Notes: generated from the sequence alone by a model not told the origin. Positions 1 to 20,175 are shown, counted from the first letter of the stretch. The stretch is DNA of 64,000 nt from Aptenodytes patagonicus (GCF_965638725.1 NC_134975.1:434861-498860), one strand, 5' to 3'. Program-made: numbers and translations.

Positions 1-203
1 TTGGGTCAGAGGCTCTGCTGGGGCACCGTCTCCCTGCACTGGGGGCAGGAGAAGTTGGTGGTCAGTCCTTCCCAGTTCTGAGTGATGCACGCCTGGCAAA
101 AGCTGTGCCCGCAGTGGATGGACACGGGGCCCTGGAAAAGTTCCAGGCAGATGGAGCAGGAGGCTTTATCCTGGAGGCTTTCCACGGACATCCTGGCTGC
201 CAT
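1..203 (-). CDS. TRIM-family gene, first (RING) exon only, partial at window edge
   Basis: This is the 5' coding end of a TRIM-type E3 ubiquitin ligase that continues beyond base 1. The translated segment contains a complete C3HC4 RING: CSICLELF, then CGHSFCQAC, then CPQC. The start is taken as the ATG at 203 (minus strand), in the context CTCTCCATGG; a second in-frame ATG lies at 191. The usual residues after the RING (R-PNR-L) and the B-box are outside the window. It has the same orientation as the next TRIM gene, so the two are a head-to-tail pair. The exact paralogue (TRIM7, TRIM27 or TRIM39 type) cannot be decided from the RING alone. E3 function is inferred from the family. Confidence 0.85.
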
Positions 204-1297
204 GGAGAGCGACAAAGTCTGTTTCACTTTTGAATGATCAGGAAGGAGGGAGATTTCTCTTCCTGGTTCTAAGGCATTGGTTGAACTGAGATCCAGCCCC
301 TTTCTAGCAGGGCTTTAGGCGATATATTTACTTACATTGCTCTGCCGGTGCTGGGAAGTAGCAGTTAGACAGCTGGGGAGGAAAAGAATCGGAGATGCCC
401 ATCCCATTTTTACCCTTTCCTGAAGGCACTGGGATTTTTTCAGTCTCCAAAGCCTGTCCTTTGAATCAGTGGAGACCTGTGGATTTGGTGACTCAACAGC
501 AACTAGAATAGGAGTTTCACACCCTACTAGCACCTAAGAGAGGCTGTGGTGTAGCTGGGGTGGGAGGCAACCACTAGCTGAAAATGTTTCTGGGATGTCA
601 GGAGGGACAGGACCCGGCCAAGGCTTGGGAAGGATCTCAGCACCCTTTGGGACAGCATCTGCAGAGCTGTTTGGGAGGACTCTAACATCTCTTGGGTGAC
701 CCTAAGGGTTCGAATGTACAACTCGCTGCAGGGCAGGGCCTTCCTGGCTGTCAGAAGAAATTTCTGCCGCTCCTGACCCCTGGGACATCAGCTTTGCCCT
801 TGGGGTAAGGTGGGACATCAGACTAACACCCTGTAGAGACTGCTATGGATCAAAGATGCTCACTTGTCCCTGGAGATTGCTGGTGCCTCCAAGACCTTGC
901 AAGGTCTCAGCAGGTTTCTCTGATCTTCAGCGACACAGCTGAGAGTCTGGACTGATGCTTTTCCTTCCTTTTCCTCCTCTTTAAATGCCTTTACTTTCAA
1001 AAATTGTTGTTGTCCCTTCTTTCCAGCATCGTTCATTTGCCATTGCCTTTCAACCGGGTTTCCAGTCCAGGTGGTTTTCAGGCACATAAGCAGGAAGAGT
1101 CATTGCTATTCCCTCCCATCTCAGCTGTGATGAAGAGAGAAAGGCTTTAAGTGCTTTCATTTGAGCTTTACAAGAAACAGGTCAAGAGAGGGCAGCAAAG
1201 CCACCAGGGTTTGCCATGCTGGTGGTGGCACAGCACCATTTTCCCAGTTTCTCTCTAACAAGAAAGAGAAAACAGCCCTTGAAATGTAGAAAAACAC
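204..1297. other. Intergenic stretch between two tandem TRIM genes
   Basis: No coding exon, RNA gene or clear repeat was recognised here. It holds the upstream region of the left TRIM gene and the sequence downstream of the putative poly(A) site of the next TRIM gene. Confidence 0.5.
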
Positions 1298-1303
1298 TTT
1301 AAT
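1298..1303 (-). terminator. Putative ATTAAA poly(A) signal of the TRIM gene at 2.06-8.41 kb
   Basis: Read on the minus strand, ATTAAA lies about 750 bases after the B30.2 stop codon and is followed by a T-rich stretch. It is the first plausible signal I found downstream of that gene. The assignment is inferred from position only. Confidence 0.4.
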
Positions 1304-2055
1304 GCAGTCATTTTGCATATAAAAGTTTATATAAAACTGCTTACTAAGCTTCCTGACCCCAATGTATACATATAAATTGCAGAAAGGCAGAGTTCAAGCT
1401 CTTTCTGTTCATCTTTACTCCTCCAACCTCTGATTTCTCCCACCCCACGACTCTGAGAAAGGCAGCTGAAATCCACAGGGTTCAACACCAAAGCCTTAAA
1501 ATGTGTATGTTCTTGCCAATACTGTGAGGTTTTTGGCTCATAAGAGGTCTTGGTGGGAAAATAGCAGATACCACGCTTAATTCAGTGGTATCCTCTTTTC
1601 CTTTCTAGTGCCTAAACCAGGAACCAGAGCCAGCTTCTTCAGCCCTGCAGGAACGTCATTGTTGAATGTCAACAGTCAACATTGCTGAATGTCAAGGAAA
1701 AATTGGAAAGGATGGGAGAAGAGTAGAAGGGATTAAAGCCGTGAAATCGGTGTCCCAGGCGTTGTTGCACAAATTATAGGCTTCATTTTCCTGCTCGTCC
1801 CAGGGTCATATTCCCTAGCAAAATCTTGGAGAGTACCCAAATGTTAAAAAATCCAGAGGTCTGCCCAAGTTGATCCCTTCTCAGTCTGCTGCTCTTGACA
1901 ACCCCATGAGAATGAGATCCAAAGGGGATACCGGGACTCATTTTCTCCACTTTTTTCCTTACCGTCCATAGAGTCCCGAAATATAGTGTGGTTTCCCGGA
2001 TCAAACCAAAGGCTTGTCCAGAGCATCTAATGTCCATCTTGCCGCCCATGCTGTC

Positions 2056-5000
2056 TCAGGGAACCAGCTGGATCCTGGACTCCCAAACCCAGAAGAAAGG
2101 CAGGATTTTCTCTCCATTGAAAGAAGTCGGAGGAAAAGCAAAAGCCAAGGTCTCGTTATCGGCATCGAAGAAAGCCACATGTCCCTTCTCGTAATCCAGA
2201 GAGACCCGGATAGTCCTTGGCCTCCCATTCAGAGGCTGAACTGTTTCGAAGGAGGTGAAAGCTTGAAACTTGTCCCCACAGATGCCAACAGCCCAAATTC
2301 CCTGGGAAGGATAGAGGTAAATCCAACCCTTTCTCCACGCCGAGTCTCTGGCCACCCCCACAGCCCAAAATCCCCTGCTCCCCAGCTGCACTTCCCAGTA
2401 GTGCCTCCCCACCGTGAAGCCTTCGCAACCCAACACGGAGCAGTAGGTATCAAATCTCTGGGGATTGTTGGGCAAATTCTGGGGCGTTTCATCCCACCTC
2501 ACGCTCCTCCGGTCCTCAGAGAGGACGAGGTGGGGGTTTGCTGTGTCTGGATCCAGAGTCACGTTTGCTGATGGGAAGGAAAGCACGAGAGAAGAAAACC
2601 AGCATGTCAGAGGGAAGGTGATGGATATTTCTCTCCACCTGCACCCCCCTGTTTTTTTTCCAGGGATGAAATCTTGGCCTGACCGAAGCTGTTCGGTAAA
2701 GGCTTTCTCCATGAAATATGCCATACAGGTCTATTCAAAGGCTCTAATGATTTGTACTGTTTTTAATTCCGATCAAAGGGGAAGAGAAATTAATCTCGCC
2801 AACCCACCAGGAGAGTGTGAATTCCCTGCTTTTGCTGTCTTCTCTCGCTTGGGCCCCCTTTTTCACCCCAGTATACCTCCAGTCTCCCGTGACTTACCCC
2901 ATTGCACATCCAGTTCAACTGGGAGACTCTCTGGAAGGAGAGAGGAGGAGAGAAGTGCTGTTAGTTTGTTTACCGGGGAGAGGGAGCGTATTAGAAACGG
3001 GTAAATACGAGGAGGTGCACTTTTCCCCTTGCAAAACAAGCAAAATCACCAGGTGAACAAGTCCCGCTCATGGACAGATGGACCTTCAAACCCAATGTGA
3101 CCAGCTTTATGAGGATATTTCTTTAATTCAGAGTTGACTGCACCAGTTACTCATTGGAGATCAGAGGAGGGAATGGGACAGTTATCTGAACGTGGAGAAC
3201 GGTCTCAAAATAGCTCATTCAGGGCTTATCTGTGTATACACCACCATCCGTTTGCAATATGTTGATTTTTCACGCTGACTCCCTCATGGACGGCTAGATG
3301 TTACCCACAGCCTGTTTGGTTTAAATAGGACCGGAATCAAGAATTTGATTCATTTCCTTTGTGTAGCTAAAGGGAGGGGCTTGCTCCCGTCCTTCACATT
3401 ACTCAAGCATTCAGACGAGCGTGCAAATATGCCTCGGAACACAGTTACCCTCCCTTTTCCAGTTCCAGCCCCAGATAGGAGGGTTATTGAGTAACTCATC
3501 GTTAGCATTCCTTAGCCGGGGCTTTATGCTGATAATTGCCTAGTGTCCACTCCTTTCCAGCTGCAGAAGTGTGTTTAGATTTTCCCCTTCCTTTGTACCT
3601 TTGAATTTCCTCAGGGCTTCCTTCAGAACGATGTTTTTCTGCGATAAATCCTTGAGTCTCTTTTCCACCCTGGGAAACTTCTCTGCCAGTTGCTGGAAAG
3701 TCCTTGCTTCACACCTGGAAGGAGAAGACGTTTGTATTCCTTCCTTGCTGAACAGGCTACGTAGAAACCCTGCTTAGAAAAGCTGCCGGGTAAGCTTATT
3801 TCTCCCCAAGCATCAGGTTGAGTCAGTTGAGACATTGCTGGGCATATCAGTGGTCCCAGTGTCCCTGTGGAGGACACACACTGGCTCTGGACCTCCTCAG
3901 TGGTGGATATTGGCTTCCTCCAGCTGAACGGAGGAGGTGGTGGGGATGTGCTCTCGTCCCAGGGCCGTCTCCTCCCTCGCTTCTTCCTCACCCTGAGCGC
4001 TGGGGACTCTGGTAGAGAGGATAACCCCTCCTGCTCCCCCATTCCTGTCCGCTTTGTGACACTGTGCTGGGGACAACTGTCCCCTCCGGAAAGGGAGAGC
4101 CACGTACCTGGTCAAGGCACTCCTGGCATCCTAAAGGAGAGAGAAGACGGGAATTAAACTTTGAGTGATCTTCAGGCCCATTTATACCCCTTATCTCCCT
4201 CAGCTGTTGTTTGCAAGCACGCTTTGCTTGGTCTGGGTCTTCTTGTGCCAGCACAGAGCGAGATCAGGGACCTCTTGTACTCACACAGTGGCCCATTCGG
4301 TCCCTGGCTAGAAGAAATGCTCAAATACAGCATGTCCGCTTCCAAACGCTGCTTCTGCTTGTGTCCTGCCTGACGTGGTCTCTTGGGGACGGAAAGTGTG
4401 GTCCTATGCTGGGTAGCCTCACCCTGGACTTAAGCCAGGATTCATTTATTAGCTCTTGACACAGTCCCGCAAGGTGTGCATCGATCTCCCTTGCTTTGCC
4501 TGGGGTTGGGAGGGAAAGAGTTGGTGGACACCTCCAAGATGCTGAAAGACTAATTCTGGGGTCCTCCTCCTCATGGGTTGGACATGACATAGCATAGCTC
4601 ATTCACGTTGACATACAATGTACAATACGGCTTCTTCAGGAAACGAGCATCTAAATAAACTGCTCAAAATGTCAAGGCAAAGAGACTGGGGAGAGGGGAA
4701 GAGACCACCACCTCAACGGCACATTCAGAGCATTGCAAACTCCGTCGCCCAACTCCTTGCTCTCACCTGCAGGGATTTATTCTCTGGCTGTGGGCTCATC
4801 CCTTCCAGCTCTCGGATGAGGGTGCCCAGGTGGAAGATCTCCACGGAGATCTTCCTATCGTTCTCGGTCTGGGCCTGCACTATCTGCTTCTCCACATCCT
4901 CCAGCCACATCAGGAGGAGACGCTCCTGCTCATCCTGGAACTGGTGCAGCTGCTTAAACACCAACATGATTTTCCACCTCTCGGCTCTTGTCTGCTGCTG

Positions 5001-8000
5001 CAAGGAACAGATGGGGAGGGATGAGAACAGAAGAAATCTGAGGCCTACAAAACCTGGTTAAATAAAACAGGAGCAAGGACTGGCCTTTGGCCCTGAGGCC
5101 AGTCTAAGTCCGTAGCACGTGGCTCTGGGTCCCCTTTGAGCTTTGTGTGATACCCTGTGGAGTCATAAAATACTTCTGGCCTTTCTGGGAGGTTGTTTTT
5201 ATTTTTCAGCTCGAGAAACATGAGGGCAGCGTTGCTTCACGTTTTTCCCACAGCCTGGAGGAGACCAGGCGTTGCATGCAGGCATCTGCAAGTGTTTGAT
5301 GGGACAAATCCTGCTGGGATAGTGTTTGAGGACACTGGGGTGAGAGGGAGGATTCAGCAGTGAGATCCTGCAGAGGCTGTTGGAAACGGTCCCTGGCACG
5401 TGCAATCCCCCAAAACTCCCAGGTGTTGGCATTGAGGGCAGCAGCTGGATGGGACGGGACCGAACCCCGGCCAGGGTTGCGGCACGAGCAACCAGCAGCA
5501 TGTTCATGGTGTTTTCCTTCCATCCCCACTTTATCTAGCAGGAAAGCCGTTGCCCATCTCTGCTCACATTCACCCCGGCAGCCTTCCCCGTTCTCATGAA
5601 GCTGCAGTGAAACGTCTGTCATGCTTTCTGCTTCTGCTTTTGAGGAAATCACCATCTCTCACTTCCTTAGAGCTACGGATCTATCCCCCAACCTCTGGTA
5701 GCCCAAAACAGGGCTGGGAGGTGGTGGAAACGTCTGGCAAGGTGCACTCTCCAAAGGAGATGTGTTTGCATCTGGATGCTCAGATGCCCCAAGCTGCCAC
5801 GAGAGCCACCACCCTCACCGGGACCCAGACAGCTACGCAGCAGTAGAAAAACCCCATCAGGGTCCGAGTTGGACACAAGCACCCCCGTGGACCTCATGCT
5901 CGGTGTGGCTGACCCATCTCCAGGGCTGGATGGCAGAAAGCGGCTCCTGGGATGCAGCAGTCTGCGGTGAAGATGGTCTGGAGCGCCATCCCACCACCCC
6001 ATCGTGCAGATCTGCCCAGGAGGACCCGTATGCCCATCTCCTCTGTCTGAAACGTGGCTCAGCTAAGCTGCAAGCACCTTCCCTCAACCATTCGGAAACC
6101 ACCTCGCTCTCCACCAGCGTTTTGTGGCTGCCAATTTCCCCTTGAGAAACATCTGTGTTTCATTCATGGGTGCCTCACCAAGATGGAGCGAGTGAAAGAG
6201 AGACGAGCCCGTCTGGGTGGAGCAGCTGGAGGTGTTCTCCTCCTCACTGCAAGTTTAGGTGCCAATCCAACCTCTGTTATCAGACCCGCAGAAGATATCT
6301 CCGTGCAGGCAGCAGCAGCGAGCACCTACCAGACACTTCTGGCTCCTCTTCTCCCCAGTCAGTTTTAATCCTTGGAGCCTTTCCCTTTCATCCTTGAGGC
6401 TCTTCAGTTTGCTTTGGATTTGCTCCTGGGCATAAAAAAATAATAGTATTAATCTGCAAGTTGTTGGGGAGAGGGATGCATGGCTTCAGAGTTGCTCTAG
6501 CTAATTCCTGGTGTGTTCGAGCGTGAGACCGCCAGAACTTGGAAATATTTAAGTATTCTTTAGTCTGTGGCTCCTCTTCACCCCAGACCTTTTCTCTGAA
6601 GCATCTTGTGAATGAAGAGTCAAATAAAGGCAGTATTTAATATTGCAGCCTCATTTACACCCCGATTCTAGTCTTTGCCAGTTCCTTCTCCCGGTGTATT
6701 TGTGGCCAGTTGTTTTCTGCATTCACCGCAATCTGTTCTGCCTTGGTTGGCTCATTTTATCCCCTCGTGAGCACAACATCCATTTTTTACCCTTAGGTCC
6801 CCCAAATTGCTGCAACTTCCCATCATCTGCAGAATCAGCGTTTCTGCTCAAACTTGTCACCTTCAGCTCCTTCTGCAGACCAAGGAATAACGAACATGAA
6901 TAATGTCCCCAGAGTTTGTTTTTAGGAGGAGGTAAATTGCACCTTAGAAATGCCCGGTTTTTTAACATCTACCCCTAAAAGACCCTCCCACGACAAATGC
7001 CGATGGATGTTTGCAGCGCACACATCCCGCCCTGACCCCCTCTTATTTTTTATCAGCTTACTTTCTCCCTCCTGCCCCTCACTTCTTCTCCCCCCCCCCC
7101 CCCATCTTGTTTTGTGCTCACGGTGTGACTAACGTCACCTTTCACCTCCCCGTTCCCAGTCATTTCTTCCCCTGCGGGCAGGATGAAATGTCACCGAGCT
7201 TCCTCCACACAAGCGCCAACTCCTCCTCCTCCTCCTCCTCCTCCTCCCTCAAGGGAATTAAAAATGCCTCCCAGAATCGTCGCGGTTATCCTGAGATAGC
7301 TGCTCAGAAAGAAATTCCTTCCGGGAGAGATTTACGGTGGAAAGGATAACTCATCTGGGATTTCCAATCCAATTCTTGCACAACAATTAGCAGCGAGAGC
7401 CCTGCCTGTGCACAAGTGAGCGAAGGTGGGGTCCAGCTCTGCTAATTTGGGTATTTTCTATGAGCTACCGGCCCCAGCTTCCTTTGTGGTCCCCGGAGAG
7501 GGTGACAGCAAATAAAGCGGTGGCTTTTTGTAACGGGATCCAAGCTGACAAGGTCACCCTGAGCAGCTTAAATTGAAATCCCGCTTTGGAGGTTGCGGTG
7601 AAAATCGGGCTTTAACCAATTCGTGCCACCTGGGGGTGACCCTAAGGGTGGATTTTGCTGGTGGGCTGGGTCTGACCCAGCACCCTGAAGTCTCTGCTTC
7701 CTTCTGCATGTCCCCAAGCCGAGCTGTGCCCCTCACCGTGCATCTGGGCGCCTGCAGACCGGGGTGGCTGCACCACAGGGCTGGAGCCAAGGCAGCGATG
7801 CAAAGCAACCCCAGCTGGATGATCTGCCAGCTCAGCCCAACCTGCCACATCCCAAATCTTGGGAAATCCCACGGGACATCCTTCCCCTTATCCTTGGGAA
7901 GGTGGAGAAGCCCCCGGCTAGCAGACCTCAGGCTCTGATGGCCCCCAAAAAAACCCCCCAAACATCAGAGCAAAGCACTCTGCTGTGATTTCTTACTTTG

Positions 8001-8413
8001 CACTCCTGGGCGGCTTCTTCGATGGGGGCGACGGTGTGAGCGCGGTGAGCGTGGGAGCGGTCGCACACCACACAGATGGCCGTCCGGTCCTCCTGGCAGA
8101 AGAGCTTGAGTGGTTCCTGATGCTTCGGGCACAGGCTGCCCGCTGCGGCCGCGTACCCTGCCCTCGAGCTCAGCTTCTTGGCGATCTCCGCCAGGTTCCT
8201 CAGCTCACGGTTTGGTCTAAATTTTCTTTTCTGGGCAATTCCTCGGCACTGGGGGCAAGCGAACCTCCGGTCCGATTTTCCCGAGCATCGCGTGATGCAG
8301 TCCCGGCAGAAGCTGTGCCCGCAGTTGATGGACACCGGGTCGCTGAAATAATCCAGGCAGATGGAGCAAGATGCTTCTTTCTGCAGGCTCTCCAGCGGGT
8401 CACACTCGGCCAT
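2056..8413 (-). CDS. Complete RING/B-box/coiled-coil/B30.2 TRIM gene (TRIM39/TRIM27/TRIM7-like)
   Basis: Six exons join in frame (1,395 bases, 464 residues plus stop): 7997-8413, 6330-6425, 4767-4997, 4108-4130, 3599-3714 and 2056-2567. The sizes 96, 231 and 23 bases are the conserved TRIM exon lengths, and every junction has GT/AG. Exon 1 encodes a C3HC4 RING (CSICLDYF, CGHSFCRDC, CPQC) and a B-box 2 ([18 protein letters not shown]). Exons 2-5 encode the coiled coil, starting EQIQSKLKSL. The last exon is a full PRY-SPRY (LDPDTANPHLVLS, GRHYWEV, VSLDYEKG). The start ATG at 8413 is directly followed by the RING. Known family role: E3 ubiquitin ligases, many in innate immunity, with the B30.2 domain binding the target. 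No frame break was seen. Which B-locus TRIM it corresponds to needs a phylogeny. Confidence 0.92.
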
Positions 8414-11050
8414 GGCTGAAGACGAATGACACGATTACTTTCGCTTCATTGATTTTTATTTTCTTTCTTTCGGCAGCAGCTGGAAGTTTCCTTCTCGATT
8501 AGCCTTTGCTAGTTGAACTGGGAGGTCTTGTTTGAAAAGTGCAGCCTCGTAAAGGATGTAAAAGGGAGGAGGGGCGGAGAAAGGGGAATTTCAAGCTGTT
8601 TTCTGCGCAAAACGCAGTTTTGCAACACCCTTCTGAAACCTGAGTCACTCCAAAAGGCGTTTCAAGGTCTTCAGAAGTTTGCTGCTAAAGAGAGAAGAGG
8701 GAAAAGAAGTTCCTCATCCCGACCCGTGACCTCCGAGTCCCAAATAACGAGTTGACGGTGGGGAGCATTTGGCAGCAAGAACAGCTTACGGACGCCATCG
8801 CTCTCTCCCTGCCCCTCACCAGCATCTCTGTGCAGCCAAAACACAAAATTACAGGGAAAAAAAAAAAACATTTCTTCCCTCTTTTTTCCCAGGTGTTTTT
8901 GAGCCCGGCTGGAGGAAGAGCCATAGCGTTGATCGGCAATACCTGAGCTCAGCGCTGCTGCTGGATACTCAGCATCCTCACCGCTCATTTAGGAGGTGAT
9001 CCCAGCCCGCAGGAGGGAAGGACGCTCCCACATAACCGCCAGGACCGGGAATAAACCCGGTCTGAGGGATCTCCGGGTCAAACCCTGCCCAGGCTGAATC
9101 AGCTCGGTGTATATTTTAATTATCAGCCGGGCCCGAAGAGCCAAATCAGGTTACAGCCCTGCGATACGTTCGTGCATCGTCATGTACCTCTTTCCTTCCT
9201 CCGTACGTGCTCAAGCCAAGGAGTCGCTGGTTTAATTGCAAATGAGTAATCTAAGCTTTGCTTTCTTCTTGGCCACCTCCGCAGCTGCAGCTCTGGCCGC
9301 GCGGGACGCCTGTAGCTCCTGAGCTGCGAGAAGTGACTCGACGGAGGAAATGAACCACGCAGCACCAAAAAAAAAAAAATGAGAGGAGTCCTTCAGACGT
9401 CCTCAGCGAGATAAGTCAGGGCGTGCTCGGGGGGTCACCACGGTCATTCCCTGCCCCGAGGTCAGGCACCAGGATTGGACCCATCCTGAAAGGGTTTTGG
9501 TCGGGATGCTCTTACAGACACCTCTGTGCTCTCCTCCAGCAACGGGCAATTTTCCACCTGGGGCAAAGGCTTTTCCCAAGCCAAAAATACTCCTGCCTGC
9601 GTGTTGGGGCACGGGATCTGCATTCCCTGGTAGCAGGTAAAAGTTCATCTTGTTACCCACCCACGTGCTGTTGCCCACTGACGCAAGCGCCGATCCCAGC
9701 CTTCAGCACCCTCCCTTGGGTCTCCGACCTGCGAATCCAACAATCCCACCTCCTTCAGCCAAGGCTTTGGGGAAATATTAATTAAGACCAGGCTCACGAC
9801 AGGCTCACGCGCGGCCCAACCCTCGGCAAACCCACCCAGCCGGACGCCGGGTTTCGATGCTCGGCATTGAATCATCAGCAAGTCCACGGTCCCCCCGTTT
9901 GCTGTGCGAGAGTTTCAAAATCCTGGTCCATCCAGATTTAAAATCCCCATTTTTCTCCTCCCCGCAAGGGAAGGAACTCAGCGTACTGCAAAGCCGCGTC
10001 GGTTATTTTTTAGGTGATGAACAGCTTAGGTATTTTTTCCAGTACATTGCAGGAAATGAAGCTATGCTGACCAGTCTCCAAATTCACCGCTATCTCCCTC
10101 CTTCCCCCTTTTTCAGATGAGCAAACCTGACGTCTTTTTCCAGTGGCTTCCCCGCCATCCTCCACCACTTCTGACGTCACCTCGGCCACCTCTCTGACCC
10201 CGTGGCTCATTGCCACTAATTCAAGGTGACATGAAAACCCCTAATTCAGCTGAGAAGACGCTGGTCTCCTTTTTATCTCCGCTGCGGCCAGAGTTTTGAC
10301 CCCCGGTGGGGCACCTGTGGTTACTATACGTGGTGCTGACCAGTACCTATGGACGAGTTACCTACAAGATCGCAGCAAGCCCTTTTAATGAAGGCTAAAA
10401 TAAAATAAAATGTCCTTTTCCGTTTCTCACGAGTGTGGTAACAATCCGGCCTCAGTTCAAGCTCTTTGGGGTCTCTCCAGAACAGCGGTTTTTTATATCA
10501 CCTGCGTAGCTGCTACGATGCTGCAGCTCTTGCTTTCCTCGGGCATTGACTTTGTGCGTCGATGTGAGCTCTTCTGCCTCAGGACTTCTCTAAATTACGA
10601 GTTTAAAAAAAAAAGTATATGCCTCTAAAAACCAGAGAGGAAGACGAAGCAAAAGAAAAACCCCAAGGAAATGAATGTAGAGGAAAAAAGTGGCAGAGAG
10701 GGGAATTCGTGCTGCAGTCCTTTCTGCTTCAAAAAGGGAATAAGAAATGGGCTGCGACGGGGCCCCGGTGCCCTGCGTGACGCGAACTCGGCTTGGAAAA
10801 CTTAAATAAAGGGAAAATGATGGGAAAATGGCTATGATTAAAACTTCTATAAAGGGAAAATGGTGGAAGAAGGGCTGTGATTCTCATCCCTGGTTTCAGA
10901 TCTTTTCTTTTCCTTCCTTCCGCAAAATCCAACCCTTTGCTTTCAATAAAAGCATGAAGAGTTGGGGCGCAGCCGCTTTCACGAGTGGGATTTGGGGGGG
11001 GGGGAGGGATGTAGTTTTGTGGCCCACGGAGGTGGGGGGGAAAAGTTAGG
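8414..11050. other. Intergenic region between divergent TRIM genes, no gene recognised
   Basis: About 2.6 kb separate the minus-strand TRIM start from the tRNA cluster. It contains short poly-A and poly-G runs but no exon, repeat family or RNA gene that I recognise. It should include the promoter of the minus-strand TRIM gene. Confidence 0.5.
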
Positions 11051-11123
11051 CGCCCAACGTGGGGCTCGAACCCACGACCCTGAGATTAAGAGTCTCATGC
11101 TCTACCGACTGAGCTAGCCGGGC
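11051..11123 (-). tRNA. tRNA-Lys(CTT)
   Basis: A 73-base cloverleaf on the minus strand begins GCCCGGCTAGCTCAGTCGG and carries anticodon CTT in the loop CTCTTAA. The T-arm is intact (GTGGG-TTCGAGC-CCCAC), the acceptor pairs fully allowing G-T, and there is no intron or encoded CCA. It matches the standard vertebrate tRNA-Lys-CTT at every position I could recall. A and B box internal promoters are present. Confidence 0.96.
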
Positions 11124-11415
11124 TGCTCGTGGGGCGTCCCCGCGGCCACAACCGGCCCTGCGGCCCCCGGGAGCGGTGCAGGGTCCCGGAGCGATCGTGG
11201 GTATTAACGGCACCGGGAGCCGGTCCCGGGAGCCCGCACGGTCCCGGGGAACAGCCGCCCCCCGCGGGGGGGGGGGTATAGCCGTGTGTTACCCAGCGGC
11301 TATTGCCCAGCCCTGGTGCGAGGTGCGGGGCCAAGGCGTTTGTAAGACCTAAAAGTGCTCGTGTGAAGGTGCGGAAAATTTAAAAAAAAAAAAGGTGAAA
11401 AAAAGGAAAACCGAG

Positions 11416-11488
11416 TGTTTCTGCCCGGTTTCGAACCGGGGACCTTTCGCGTGTGAGGCGAACGTGATAACCACTACACTACAGAAAC
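11416..11488 (-). tRNA. tRNA-Val(CAC)
   Basis: A 73-base cloverleaf on the minus strand begins GTTTCTGTAGTGTAGTGG, with anticodon CAC in the loop CTCACAC. The T-arm is CCCGG-TTCGAAA-CCGGG, and the acceptor GTTTCTG pairs with CAGAAAC before discriminator A. It corresponds to vertebrate tRNA-Val-CAC, with compensated acceptor changes (T-A for C-G). It looks functional. Confidence 0.95.
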
Positions 11489-11655
11489 GCGGTGCCAGAG
11501 CTTCGGCCCCGCGGGGCTACGGCTGTGCAGCCCTCTCCGGTGCGGCGGGCACCGAGGGCCGGAGCCTCGCCGGGGGCTCCGCGGCTCCGGCGGAGGGAAG
11601 AGCCCGGTGGGGCAGCAGAAAGAGACGTGGGGGGGGGTTTAAAAATATTTAAGGG

Positions 11656-11728
11656 CGCCCAATGCGGGGCTCGAACCGGGGACACTGAGATTAAGACTCT
11701 TACGCTCTACCGACTGAGCTAAGCGGGC
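11656..11728 (-). tRNA. Degenerate tRNA-Lys(CTT)-like gene, probable pseudogene
   Basis: This 73-base copy begins GCCCGCTTAGCTCAGTCGG and keeps loop GTCTTAA (anticodon CTT), so it is Lys-like. The anticodon stem has one mismatch (A opposite C). The T-stem reads CCCGG on the 5' side but CCCGC on the 3' side, giving two C-C clashes. The acceptor has a C-T mismatch at pair 6. The 5' T-stem half equals that of the neighbouring tRNA-Val rather than tRNA-Lys. I treat it as a decaying or recombined copy; the A and B boxes are still recognisable. Confidence 0.75.
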
Positions 11729-11814
11729 GGGGCGGGTAGCGCCCGCCCGCCCCAGGCAGCCACGCCCCCTCCCGCGGAGGCCCCGCCCACGCCCCTCAGG
11801 CCCCACCCCTAGAC

Positions 11815-19039
<7,225 letters not shown>

Positions 19040-20175
19040 CCGGCCACCCCTCGCCCTCCCCGCCGGCTGCCTCTACCCACGCCGGATCCGACCTCACCCT
19101 GGGATCCGGCCTTGCACATGGCCACGCTCTTTCCCCCTTGGAATTCCTCGGATCCCGTTTAGGGATCCGACGCTGCACTTGTCTTCTTGCACCGGCTTGC
19201 TCACAAGGCCTCTTCCCTCGACCTCCTGCCAGCTCCTCTCTGGGATCTCGCCGCCACGCCGATCCGAAGCTGGTTTTGTTTGGAATAGGGAAGGATCCGC
19301 CTGGGAGGCGTTTTCGCTTTGGCTCTTGCTGCTAGGAGCTCCTCTCTCCCTTTCCCAGTCGACGCCTGAAGCTTTCCAGCGTGCTCTCCACCCGTGTTGT
19401 GCCCATGGTCGAGTTTTGAGGTGCGTCTTGGCTCTCTTCGGACGCGGAGCTCGAGCCCTAGAGCTCCGGGGCGGGGGGGTCTGTACGTCGAGGAGCGAGT
19501 GCTCTTGGCTTCTTCAACCTCCCATCGACATCTTTTCCAAAATCATCGGCTTTCGTGTGCCAAGGTGCCTGGATTTGTTGGGATTCACCTTCTGAGCATC
19601 TTCAGACCCCAGCTGGTGTTTGGACCCAGAGTTGAACCCGCTTTAACCTGCGATCTTCTCCCGTTCTTTCCTCGCCTTCCCCGTCATTTTTTTTTTGGGG
19701 GGGGGGGGGGGGTTCTCAGATCTCCTAACCGCCCCCCCCCCCCCAGCCCCCCCATTCCCTTCGTAACCATTTCTTGTGGGCCTGGCACTTTATTCGGGGC
19801 CGAGGAGGGTGCAAAGAGCTGGGTTCCTCCTCCAGAGCCGGCACATCCCGGCCGCGGGGGTAGGAACCAGCCTCCCGTTTTCCCCTTGCAGCTTGAGAGC
19901 TCTCCGAGATGGGGATATTTATTTTCTCTCTCCCCCCCCCCCCCCTTTTTTTTTTTTCTCGGCTGCTGTTGAGTTTCCAGCTGAATCCTGTCCCACTCGA
20001 GAGACTCTGACCGCACCGGTTGTGTTTTATTCTTCTTTTTTTTTTTTATTTTGGTGGATTGGTTTGGTTTTTTTTTTTTCCTGTTGGCATTACAGAGCTA
20101 GTTCAAAATATTTTTGGCTAAAATGAGAATTAAATGGAGATTTAGTTTTATGAAATGTCAAGAAATAATAATAAT

